64,000 bases of DNA from Leptolyngbya ohadii IS1 (GTDB taxonomy: Bacteria; Cyanobacteriota; Cyanobacteriia; Elainellales; Elainellaceae). Position numbers and translations under genes: made by a program. Shown here piece by piece: positions 52,398-62,681 of the stretch (position 1 is the first letter of the stretch; every line of letters begins with the position of its first letter). The stretch spans positions 1,872,530 to 1,936,529 of the forward strand of contig NZ_NKFP01000006.1 of assembly GCF_002215035.1 (NCBI RefSeq), in the 5' to 3' direction. The notes under the pieces were generated by a model, which was not told the DNA's origin, ran no database searches, and worked only from the letters and a program-made list of their open reading frames with translations.

Positions 52398-54917
52398 TTA
52401 CTGACTCAGCAGCGAATCTGGTTGAAAAAGCTGAACGAGCCAGTTCTCCCTTAGCTCAGTCGTCACCACCTCCAGGGCAGTCAGCAAGTCTAGCTCCAAA
52501 TCCCGGTTCTGGATGTCCACAATGAGACGATACAGCAGCTCAAAATCAATGCGATCGGTTTCTTCCATCAGTCGATAATCGCCGTTTGGTGCATTGTTCA
52601 GCTTCTCAATCTCCTCCAATCCCACCTTGCCTTTAATTCGAGGCTGCCGCCCGTCACGATACAGCAAAAAGTTGGTTTCTTTGTGGGTGACAACTAACTC
52701 ATTAAAGTTCTTGAGGAGACTGGTAAAACTGCTGCCCTCAACCTGAAGAAATCCAATCGCAATTTCTCTCGATCGCGCTGATCCAATGCGAAATAGGCGA
52801 TGTTCCGGCAGTTTCTTTTTGCCCAGTCGGAGACAGTCCATCTCAAAGGGCTGAATGCTCTGGAAGGCTTCGGCGATCGTCATCAGTTTGCCAATGTCAT
52901 CGCTGTCGGTAATAATTTGCAGCTTGTCGTAGTCCTGAATTAACGCCTGCCGCTGCTGTTTCAAATAGTCTAGAACTTGGCGCGTGGCATCGGGATGGAC
53001 GATCAACGACTCGGCTAGCGCAGGGTTGAGAAAATCGGTGTCGCTGTCATGGCAATCCCCTGCACCGTTCAGGAACGATATCGCAACCTGGGAATCGGGA
53101 ATTGTGGGTGTGCCGTAAATAGAACCCAGTGCCGTTGCGATCGTTTGCATTGCCTGATGGAATTTGCGGAATTCCTGCTCCAGACGATCGAGCCGCTGTT
53201 CCACGGTCGTTTGTGCTGCGGGTTGCATTGCTTGATCTGTAGCTGAGGACTCCTGGTTCGAGGCAGGGAGGGGAATTCCGCGCGATTTGTAGCGATAGTA
53301 ATCTGCTGCCCGGTTCAAAGCCGAGCGAATGGGACGATGGCTGAGAATTTGTCCCAGTTCTTCTGGCATAAAGAGCCGATTTAAATCAATCCCAATCGCC
53401 CTCACTTTTAGCCGTAAAATTTCCTCAATCTGCTCATGGGTCGGCTGCTGAAGAAAGATTTTGTGCTGGGAAATGCGATCGATCACCGAACCATCAAAGA
53501 AGGTTTGAAACTGCTGCCAGCGATCGGGAAATAGATTGAGAATGATTAAACTATTGGGCACATAGGTAAAGATTTCTTTGACCGCTTCACCAAATCGTTC
53601 TAACAGCGATCGATTGGATTCCAAACCCAGCCCTTCGAGCTGATCGAACACAATAATCAGCGGCTCATCCAGCAGGGAAAGCTTGCTGAAGACCGAAATG
53701 GCTTCCAGGGAAAAATCCTCTTTGCTCAGGTCGGCGCTCCAGTTCTCCAGCCCAATCAACTCTGCGTCTTCCGGTTCTAGCTCATTTGCTACCAGCCATC
53801 GCGTCGCTAATTCCTTGCGGCGGGGTTCGGTATAGCTGCAAAACTTGATAATTCCTTTAATAATTTGCGCTGAGTAGCCGGACAAACCGTATTGACTCAT
53901 CCACCATTCGTTGGTACGTCGCTCAATGTGCTGCCACAGCTTGCGTTTCAGGTCAGTTCCTTCCCTCGCTAGACTGTAGAGCGCCAGCGGATTGTTACCA
54001 ATTCTCGACAGAATCGTTTCGTCGTTATTGTTCTGCTGAGAGGTTGCCTGAAGGATGCGAACAAAACTATGCGCCAACAAGTTTTCTAGCTGCGTAAAGC
54101 CATTGCCAGGAACGGTTTCGACAAAGGATTTGAGAATGCGCGTGTAGATATGATAGAGAACGGTATCGGCATTGTTGGGCTGACCGATAAACAGCAGTCG
54201 GTTCACCTGCAACAGCTCCTTTGCCAGCCGCATAATCAGGTGGGTTTTGCCCGTCCCCGGCTCTCCTATGATCACTACACCCTGGCTCTGATGGTTGCGA
54301 TCATCCCGAATATCGTCGATTGTTGCTTTTAGTAGCTCAAACTCGTCCTGATAGATTTGCTTTAGATCAGGGTGATCCTGAAAGGGGTTATCGACCTTGC
54401 TGCTGCTAAACGGATTGGGTTTGTCTTTGAGAACGTCTCGCAGGGAAGCGGAGGACTTGAGTTCCATAAGTTTGCAGTAAAGCTGGTAGGTAAACTCAGC
54501 ATCGTAGCGAGCAGAGTGGGCTTGCTGCGGATTGAAGTATTTCTGATTAACTTTTAAGTTTAGTTTCTTACTGAGATATTCGAGCGAATAGCTGGCGAAT
54601 CCCGGCAAATATCGATGGGCGAGTTCATAGGTGCAATCGATCTGAAGCCCTCGTTTCCAGGGCATTCCAGCTTGACGACAGCTTCGTCGCAGCACCTGAA
54701 CGTCGTGATTGGCATGGTGGAAAATGACCTGCTTTTTCTCAGCAAGCCGAAAGAACGTTTGCAGCATTTCCGCCAGCGATCGCTTTTTGAGCCGTCCCGC
54801 ATGGTCAGGGTGGTTTTGCTCAAATGCCTCGTACAGCAGTCGTCCGTCGCGATCGATGATGGCAATTTCGCTAATCGCGTCGCTTCCTTCGGTGTCAACG
54901 ACAATAAACTCTTTCAC
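52398..54917 (-). CDS. DEDDh exonuclease fused to a P-loop ATPase (candidate novel system)
   Basis: The 839-residue product combines three parts. Residues 1-150 form a DEDDh 3'-5' exonuclease domain with all catalytic residues visible: D8 and E10 (VDTEG), D72 (HANHD), H134 and D139 (HSARYDAEF). Residues about 190-560 are a P-loop ATPase with Walker A GEPGTGKT at 218-225 and Walker B LIIVFDQLEG near 420, followed by SLIILNLFPDRW (sensor-like) and RPIRSALNRAADYYR (helical lid). A predicted coiled coil (VEQRLDRLEQEFRKFHQAM, near 595-615) precedes a C-terminal domain of about 200 residues that I cannot identify. The start is GTG at 54917. It stands alone, divergent from a DUF1348 gene. A genome-maintenance or phage-defence role is inference only. 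Confidence 0.85.
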   Translation of the reverse strand: MKEFIVVDTEGSDAISEIAIIDRDGRLLYEAFEQNHPDHAGRLKKRSLAEMLQTFFRLAEKKQVIFHHANHDVQVLRRSCRQAGMPWKRGLQIDCTYELAHRYLPGFASYSLEYLSKKLNLKVNQKYFNPQQAHSARYDAEFTYQLYCKLMELKSSASLRDVLKDKPNPFSSSKVDNPFQDHPDLKQIYQDEFELLKATIDDIRDDRNHQSQGVVIIGEPGTGKTHLIMRLAKELLQVNRLLFIGQPNNADTVLYHIYTRILKSFVETVPGNGFTQLENLLAHSFVRILQATSQQNNNDETILSRIGNNPLALYSLAREGTDLKRKLWQHIERRTNEWWMSQYGLSGYSAQIIKGIIKFCSYTEPRRKELATRWLVANELEPEDAELIGLENWSADLSKEDFSLEAISVFSKLSLLDEPLIIVFDQLEGLGLESNRSLLERFGEAVKEIFTYVPNSLIILNLFPDRWQQFQTFFDGSVIDRISQHKIFLQQPTHEQIEEILRLKVRAIGIDLNRLFMPEELGQILSHRPIRSALNRAADYYRYKSRGIPLPASNQESSATDQAMQPAAQTTVEQRLDRLEQEFRKFHQAMQTIATALGSIYGTPTIPDSQVAISFLNGAGDCHDSDTDFLNPALAESLIVHPDATRQVLDYLKQQRQALIQDYDKLQIITDSDDIGKLMTIAEAFQSIQPFEMDCLRLGKKKLPEHRLFRIGSARSREIAIGFLQVEGSSFTSLLKNFNELVVTHKETNFLLYRDGRQPRIKGKVGLEEIEKLNNAPNGDYRLMEETDRIDFELLYRLIVDIQNRDLELDLLTALEVVTTELRENWLVQLFQPDSLLSQ

Positions 54918-55075
54918 GGGTGACAGCAGATTATTTTGAAGACGCGATCGAAAATAGTGAAACTAGCGTACCCGAATTCATTGTAAACAGGTCGCCTATA
55001 ACAGGTCACATAGGTATAGGTTGCTGGGAGGCGATCGAATCATCGTAGGATGGGTTAGGTTATTGAGATTCCCCC

Positions 55076-55513
55076 ATGGCTAATTCCACCACCCGTCCCC
55101 CCCTGCCGCCTTTTACCCTGGAGACCGCTAAGGCAAAAGTTCAAGCCGCCGAAGATGCCTGGAATACCCGCGATCCTGAACGGGTTGCCCTCGCCTACAC
55201 CGAAGATTCCGAGTGGCGAAACCGGGCTGAGTTTGTGTACGGACGTGCCCAGATTGTAGAATTCCTCAAGCGCAAATGGGCGAAGGAACTGGACTACCGC
55301 CTGAAGAAAGAGCTGTGGTGCTTCATGGACAACAAGATTGCCGTGCGGTTTGAGTACGAGTGGCACGACGATTCCGGCTTCTGGTATCGCTCCTACGGCA
55401 ACGAAAACTGGGAATTTGCCGAAAATGGACTGATGATGCGCCGCTACGCCAGTATTAACGACGTGCCCATCAAAGAATCCGATCGCAAATTCCGCTGGGA
55501 GCGCAAAAGCTAA
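55076..55513 (+). CDS. DUF1348/NTF2-like family protein
   Basis: The 145-residue product has the compact SnoaL/NTF2 fold pattern of DUF1348: helices [21 protein letters not shown], then [61 protein letters not shown], and a Arg-rich end. No active-site assignment can be made. Its stop TAA overlaps the ATG of the next gene (TAATG), so translation is coupled to a PPOX-type flavoprotein. No clear ribosome site precedes the ATG at 55076. Confidence 0.88.
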   Translation: MANSTTRPPLPPFTLETAKAKVQAAEDAWNTRDPERVALAYTEDSEWRNRAEFVYGRAQIVEFLKRKWAKELDYRLKKELWCFMDNKIAVRFEYEWHDDSGFWYRSYGNENWEFAENGLMMRRYASINDVPIKESDRKFRWERKS

Positions 55514-56076
55514 TGGCTAAGGTCTACGATCGCATTACCGACGAACTCACCAGATTTATCCAGTCCCAGCAAATCTTTTTTGTCGCGACGGCTCCCCTCA
55601 GTTCCAGTGGACATATTAATTTGTCGCCCAAAGGACTGGACAGCTTTCGCATTCTCTCCCCCAATCGCGTCGTTTATCTGGATCTGACGGGCAGCGGTAA
55701 TGAAACTTCAGCACACCTGGCAGAAAACCAGCGGATTACCTTCATGTTCTGTGCCTTCCAAGGGAAGCCGATGATTCTCCGGCTCTACGGACAGGGGCAA
55801 GTCCTACTACCAGATTCCCCAGACTGGCAAACTCACTTGGATTTATTTCCTGCCATTCCCGGAACTCGTCAGATTATCGTGGCAGAGATCGATCGTGTCC
55901 AAACTTCCTGCGGCACAGGGGTTCCTCTCTTTCAGTACGAGGGACAGCGATCGGAGATGGTGGAATGGGCAGAGAAGAAGGGCGATCGAGGAATGTGGGA
56001 TTATTGGCAGCTAAAGAATCAAACCAGTGCCGATGGTTTGCCGACTCCGCTATCCGCCTGGATGGAACGGCAGTAA
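55513..56076 (+). CDS. Pyridoxamine 5'-phosphate oxidase-like (PPOX split-barrel) protein
   Basis: The 187-residue product has the FMN-binding split-barrel layout: QIFFVATAPLSSSGHINLSPKG near residues 21-42, RVVYLDLTGSGNETSAHL, RITFMFCAFQGKPMILRLYG, and a later EIDRVQTSCGTGVPLF. The N-terminal KVYDRITDELTRFIQSQ precedes the barrel. PPOX-like proteins reduce or bind diverse substrates such as F420, FMN or heme; the partner is unknown. It is coupled to the DUF1348 gene by a TAATG overlap and converges on the lipoprotein gene with 16 bp between stops. Confidence 0.88.
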   Translation: MAKVYDRITDELTRFIQSQQIFFVATAPLSSSGHINLSPKGLDSFRILSPNRVVYLDLTGSGNETSAHLAENQRITFMFCAFQGKPMILRLYGQGQVLLPDSPDWQTHLDLFPAIPGTRQIIVAEIDRVQTSCGTGVPLFQYEGQRSEMVEWAEKKGDRGMWDYWQLKNQTSADGLPTPLSAWMERQ

Positions 56077-56092
56077 ATTCGCTCTATTTCCC

Positions 56093-56593
56093 TTAGCTGT
56101 CTTCATTGGCGTTAGAAGCAGGAGCAGCACTGGAGTCAAAATAAAGCTCGTACTCGGAGCCACTTTGCTCGATTTCTACCTCGTAGAATGTTCCCGCTTG
56201 GGTTTGCTCAATTTCATGCTTGGTAATGGTAGAGCCGGGGTAGTCTCGTTTGACGCGATCGATCACGGCTTGAGAAAAGTTGACTGCGCTGACTTCATGC
56301 TCTGTTTCCAGCCAACGCCCATCAACAGAAAACTCGGCTTCATACTCTACCCCATTCTGATAAAAAATGCCCTCGTAGCCATAGGGCTGCTTTGTCCAAG
56401 TTGCAGAAGTATTGGGATAGCGGGCAAAAAATTCGTGGGACACCACAGCGGGAGGTTTGAGCGATCGCTCACTACAGCCATATAGTAGGAGAATTACAGC
56501 GGCGATCGCAGTAGCAATTGGTAGGGAATTCTTCCCGCAAGGTCTGTCAGGAATCGCAAAAAAAACCTCGCTGTGCCAAATAGGTTGCCCCAT
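56093..56593 (-). CDS. Lipoprotein with PepSY-like domain
   Basis: From the ATG at 56593 the 166-residue product has a hydrophobic signal (IATAIAAVILLLYGCSERS) with lipobox LLYGC, so it should be lipid-anchored in the periplasm. The mature part has a PepSY/DUF2874-like beta repeat: GIFYQNGVEYEAEFSVDGRWLETEHEV and KRDYPGSTITKHEIEQTQAGTFYEVEIEQ-type segments. Such domains bind or inhibit peptidases or envelope proteins. GGAGA stands ten bases before the ATG; a TTG at 56671 would extend it without sense. Spacer 56594-56853 includes an ATTCAGCTTTG repeat (56693-56740) and the rbcS terminator. Confidence 0.75.
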   Translation of the reverse strand: MGQPIWHSEVFFAIPDRPCGKNSLPIATAIAAVILLLYGCSERSLKPPAVVSHEFFARYPNTSATWTKQPYGYEGIFYQNGVEYEAEFSVDGRWLETEHEVSAVNFSQAVIDRVKRDYPGSTITKHEIEQTQAGTFYEVEIEQSGSEYELYFDSSAAPASNANEDS

Positions 56594-56790
56594 CGGACAA
56601 AATTCTCCATTGCAAGAAAGGTTCCAGATTTCTATCCAATCTGCACCCAACCTAACAGTCCAATAGAACAACTGGCAGCAGTATTTCTTCTGACTTACTC
56701 AAGATTGATTCAGCTTTGATTCAGCATTGGTACAGCTTTACAGAAGCAGAAAGTATCCCCCATCATGCTAACAACCTGATCCTTTCAACA

Positions 56791-56821
56791 GAAAAGAGAT
56801 AGGCGAACCTACCTCTTCTCT
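56791..56821 (-). terminator. Terminator of the rbcL-rbcX-rbcS operon
   Basis: On the minus strand GAGGTAGG-TTCG-CCTATCTC (56815-56796; one G-T pair) is followed by TTTTCTG. It begins 38 bp past the rbcS stop. Confidence 0.85.
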
Positions 56822-56853
56822 AAAAACTATTTAGCTATCGAATCGATCGATTC

Positions 56854-57195
56854 TTAGTAGCGATAGTTGTTGTTGCCGGGCTTGTGAACGATGAAGCTCA
56901 TCACCTGGCACTGCTTGATGTTGTCGAATGCCACAACGCGGATGTAGCAATTGGGGAACTCGGAGCGGCACTGCTGCACTTCGCTCAGAACTTCCTGCGG
57001 GCTGCGAGCGTTGAACAGGGGTAGCTTCCACATCGTCCAGTAGTACATATCAGCGGCAGAGTCCTCGTTGAACTCGATGCAAGGGAAATAGCCCTGGTCG
57101 ATCGTGTACTGGATCTGACGAGCGATTTGAGCATCGCTGAGCGGAGGCAGATAGGAAAAAGTTTCGTAGCGCCGCTCTTTGGATAAAGTCTTCAT
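56854..57195 (-). CDS. rbcS: RuBisCO small subunit (form IB)
   Basis: RbcS caps the L8 core of RuBisCO in the carboxysome. The 113-residue product starts [42 protein letters not shown]-like (split here as the N-terminal domain) and shows [38 protein letters not shown] and SFIVHKPG. Length and sequence are standard for cyanobacterial form IB. It is third in the rbcL-rbcX-rbcS operon, 99 bp after rbcX, and ends 38 bp before the terminator. Confidence 0.96.
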   Translation of the reverse strand: MKTLSKERRYETFSYLPPLSDAQIARQIQYTIDQGYFPCIEFNEDSAADMYYWTMWKLPLFNARSPQEVLSEVQQCRSEFPNCYIRVVAFDNIKQCQVMSFIVHKPGNNNYRY

Positions 57196-57294
57196 GGTTG
57201 ACCTGTTGAGTTAAAGGTTTACACGCGCAGGATTAAAGTCGCTTTCGGCGAACCTTGCTGCTGAGTGGAATTGCTAATCAAGATCTGCCGGACG

Positions 57295-57717
57295 CTAATC
57301 GCCATGCTCACTATCGGGACGGCTCTCTGAACGGGAGGGAGCGGGATCGATCGAACCATCGGGATGGTTGGCTTCGACGCTAACCTGGGTCATGCGCTCT
57401 AGCTGCTGACGACGCTGCTCGATATTTGCCTGCTGGATGGTCGATCGCAGCATTTCGGGCAGCACCTCGGCAATTTCCTCTGCAATATGTTCACGAACGG
57501 TCAGAATCCGAAAAGCCAATTCCTGTCGTTCCCGGAACAGCGATCGCAGAAACGCTTCACCATCCTGAACTCCGACCTGATTGGCAAACTGACGCAGCCA
57601 ATGTGCCCTGGGCGGATCGGTTTCATCGAGTTGGGCAGCCACCGTTCGCATCGCCTGATAGGTGAGGTAGCTACTGAGCGTTTTGGCAGTATCCTTGGCA
57701 ATTTGCCTGAGATCCAT
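57295..57717 (-). CDS. rbcX: RuBisCO assembly chaperone RbcX
   Basis: RbcX binds the C-terminal tail of RbcL and keeps dimers ready for L8 assembly. The 140-residue product has the four-helix fold with RQIAKDTAKTLSSYLTYQAMRTV, RAHWLRQFANQVGVQDGEAFL and ILTVREHIAEEIAEVLPEML, and a polar, probably disordered C-terminus (SIDPAPSRSESRPDSEHGD). It lies between rbcL (125 bp upstream) and rbcS, the common beta-cyanobacterial order. Confidence 0.95.
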   Translation of the reverse strand: MDLRQIAKDTAKTLSSYLTYQAMRTVAAQLDETDPPRAHWLRQFANQVGVQDGEAFLRSLFRERQELAFRILTVREHIAEEIAEVLPEMLRSTIQQANIEQRRQQLERMTQVSVEANHPDGSIDPAPSRSESRPDSEHGD

Positions 57718-57842
57718 AGGCAGCGGGGGAATGAAGGATGAGGCATGAGGTAAGAATAACAGCTAATTCCAGTTTGGCTAGAACGAGACTGCGATCGCCG
57801 CTCCGCCTATCCTCCATTCCTGCTGCGAATTAGATCTGGGAA

Positions 57843-59273
57843 TTAGATGGTGTCCTGAGCTTCAAACTCGAACTTGATTTCCTTCCACAGTTCGCAAGCC
57901 GTTGCCAGTTCAGGAGACCAGCGGCAAGCTTCACGGATGATGTCGCCACCTTCACGCATCAGGTTACGACCTTCGTTCCGGGCTTGAACGCAAGCTTCCA
58001 GAGCCACACGGTTTGCCGTAGCACCAGGCGCGTTACCCCAGGGGTGACCCAGCGTACCACCACCGAACTGAAGCACGGAGTCGTCGCCGAAGATTTCAAC
58101 CAGCGCAGGCATGTGCCACACGTGGATACCACCGGACGCAACTGCCATCACGCCAGGCATGGAAGCCCAGTCTTGAGTGAAGTAAATACCCTTCGAGCGG
58201 TCTTGCTCCACATAGTTCTCACGCAGCAGATCCACGAAACCGAGGGTCACTGCCTGGTCGCCCTCCAGCTTACCCACAACGGTTCCGGTGTGGATGTGGT
58301 CACCACCGGACATCCGCAGACACTTCGCCAGAACGCGGAAGTGCATCCCGTGGTTCTTCTGACGGTCGATCACAGCGTGCATTGCGCGGTGGATGTGCAG
58401 CAGAACGCCATTGTCGCGGCACCACTTAGACAGGGTAGTGTTTGCGGTGAAGCCTGCGGTCAAGAAGTCGTGCATGATGATGGGCATACCGAGTTCTTTC
58501 GCGTACTCAGCCCGCTTCAGCATTTCTTCGCAGGTTGCAGCGGTCACGTTTAAGTAGTGACCCTTGATTTCACCCGTCTCAGCCTGTGCTTTGTGGATGG
58601 CTTCAGCAACAAAGGTGAAACGATCGCGCCAGCGCTGGAACGGCTGGGAGTTGATGTTCTCGTCGTCCTTCGTGAAGTCCAGACCGCCGCGCAGACACTC
58701 ATATACTGCACGACCGTAGTTCTTCGCAGACAGACCGAGCTTCGGCTTAATCGTACAGCCCAGCAGCGGACGACCGTACTTGTTGATCTTGTCGCGCTCA
58801 ACCTGAATTCCGTGGGGAGGTCCCTGGAATGTCTTCAGGTAAGCCACGGGAATCCGCAGGTCTTCCAGACGCAGAGCTTTCAGCGCTTTGAAACCGAACA
58901 CGTTACCCACGATCGAGGTCAGCATGTTGGTGACAGAGCCTTCCTCGAACAGATCCAGAGGATAAGCAATGTACGCGATGAACTGGTTGTCTTCGCCAGG
59001 AACGGGTTCGATATCGTAGCAGCGACCCTTGTAGCGATCGAGATCCGTCAGCAGGTCCGTCCAAACGGTTGTCCAGGTTCCGGTGGAGGATTCAGCGGCA
59101 ACAGCTGCGCCAGCTTCTTCATAAGGAACTCCAGGCTGAGGAGTCACACGGAACGCTGCCAGGATGTCCGTATCCTTCGGCGTGTAGTCAGGCGTGTAAT
59201 AGGTCAAGCGATAGTCTTTTACGCCTGCCTGATACCCAGCTTTGGTCTGGGTTTTAGTTTGAGAGTACGACAT
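57843..59273 (-). CDS. rbcL: RuBisCO large subunit (form IB)
   Basis: RbcL fixes CO2 onto ribulose 1,5-bisphosphate in the carboxysome. The 476-residue product carries the active-site lysine (carbamylated) in the segment [16 protein letters not shown] near 197-212, the [10 protein letters not shown]-like [14 protein letters not shown] loop 6 region, [14 protein letters not shown], and [16 protein letters not shown] near the end. Length is normal. AGGAAGGG precedes the ATG at 59273. It heads the rbcL-rbcX-rbcS operon behind a 550-bp leader/promoter spacer. Confidence 0.98.
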   Translation of the reverse strand: MSYSQTKTQTKAGYQAGVKDYRLTYYTPDYTPKDTDILAAFRVTPQPGVPYEEAGAAVAAESSTGTWTTVWTDLLTDLDRYKGRCYDIEPVPGEDNQFIAYIAYPLDLFEEGSVTNMLTSIVGNVFGFKALKALRLEDLRIPVAYLKTFQGPPHGIQVERDKINKYGRPLLGCTIKPKLGLSAKNYGRAVYECLRGGLDFTKDDENINSQPFQRWRDRFTFVAEAIHKAQAETGEIKGHYLNVTAATCEEMLKRAEYAKELGMPIIMHDFLTAGFTANTTLSKWCRDNGVLLHIHRAMHAVIDRQKNHGMHFRVLAKCLRMSGGDHIHTGTVVGKLEGDQAVTLGFVDLLRENYVEQDRSKGIYFTQDWASMPGVMAVASGGIHVWHMPALVEIFGDDSVLQFGGGTLGHPWGNAPGATANRVALEACVQARNEGRNLMREGGDIIREACRWSPELATACELWKEIKFEFEAQDTI

Positions 59274-59825
59274 GATTTCCCTTCCTGTGAATCACTTCGA
59301 TCCGAACGCGAAATCCGAACTTTGAAAAATCCGAACCTAGAAACCCCGCCCTGCCCAACCGCGACTTGCAAACGCAATTCCTGAGAACACCTCGTAGGAA
59401 CTACGCCAAGCAGGCAACTATTGCATCAAGACACCATCGAGCAAACTAGGTCTGCGTCAATTTGAGCTATCAACAGCCACAAAAGCCACAAAAATTTTGC
59501 TGTGCCGATTCAGTCGGTCTTGAGTCAGGGCAAATCAACTGGCAACTTTAATAATATCTTTATGTCTGCCCTGTTCACGGGTTCATTCAAAAATATATCA
59601 GGAATGTAATAAGTGTATATTTGAATCTTCTTAGTTTACAGATAATGATTATTTATCTATTTGTCGATCGGTAACGCCTAAAACAGGATTAATTTGCTGG
59701 TTCTGTTTGTCTGACTGGCGTTCCGGGTTTTCCGTCTCTATAAGTGTGTTCACTGCGATAAATTTTAAGAAATGTTAAGCAGTCTGCACCACCTTTTTAA
59801 TACAGAGTGTGGTCATCCTGTCAAG
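59274..59825 (-). promoter_or_regulatory. rbcL upstream region (promoter and leader)
   Basis: This 552-bp gene-free spacer lies between the DHNA-CoA thioesterase stop and the rbcL start. Its part near 59550-59680 is very AT-rich, as expected for a promoter region. The direct repeat GCCACAAAAGCCACAAAAATT occurs near 59475-59500. Binding sites for known regulators (such as CcmR/NdhR LysR-type motifs) could not be assigned with certainty. Confidence 0.5.
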
Positions 59826-60245
59826 CTATTCGATCGCCTGAATTAGGCACTGTTTCAAGGCTTCGGGCAATTCGGTTTTCTCCCGCCCATCGGTTTTGAT
59901 GCACACATGAATCGTGTGAGCGGTCGCTGCGATCGGATTGGATTCGGTTTTCTGAGAAAGAAGGATTGTGTAATCTAACCGGAATTTACTGGCTTTAATT
60001 TCAGTCGGTTTAAGCTGCACTTGAATGACATCACCGCAGCGCATCGGGTGCAAAAAGTCAACACTTGCATGAACAATTGGAACGGCGATCGATCGACCGG
60101 AAAAGAATTCTTTTAAGTTCATTCCGCCGAATGCCAGTAATGCCTCATAGCTTTCGTGGCAAATGGATAGGACGTTGGCAAAGTAGACGACTCCGGCGGC
60201 ATCGGTATCGCTGAAGTGAATGGTGCGATCGTAGGTGAAGGGCAT
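59826..60245 (-). CDS. 1,4-dihydroxy-2-naphthoyl-CoA hydrolase
   Basis: This hot-dog-fold thioesterase hydrolyses DHNA-CoA in phylloquinone (photosystem I cofactor) synthesis in the cytosol. The 139-residue product has the 4-HBT-like motif FSDTDAAGVVYFANVLSICHE near residues 11-31 with the catalytic Asp, LHPMRCGDVIQVQL, and a final LPEALKQCLIQ. This pattern agrees with the Synechocystis Slr0204 enzyme that I recall. It diverges from ligA and precedes the rbcL spacer. Confidence 0.88.
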   Translation of the reverse strand: MPFTYDRTIHFSDTDAAGVVYFANVLSICHESYEALLAFGGMNLKEFFSGRSIAVPIVHASVDFLHPMRCGDVIQVQLKPTEIKASKFRLDYTILLSQKTESNPIAATAHTIHVCIKTDGREKTELPEALKQCLIQAIE

Positions 60246-60349
60246 TTTTGGACTCTACCACGCATTTGATCGCCTTCTGGGAAACCTGAGTCAAAATCTG
60301 CTGTAGTACGGAGGTTTCTCGATCGCCTCCGATGCCATACATTAAGTAA

Positions 60350-62584
<2,235 letters not shown>

Positions 62585-62681
62585 TTTTGTTCTTTCTTAG
62601 AGGAATAACGGCTAGAGTTCTGCTAGTCCGCTTCCAGTGAATTCGCTCAGGCAGTTCGTTCAGGCATAGGTATGAAATAAC

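Noticed and set aside
57984-59384. Long plus-strand frames opposite rbcL
   Set aside because: Antisense shadows of a highly expressed gene with strongly biased codon use.
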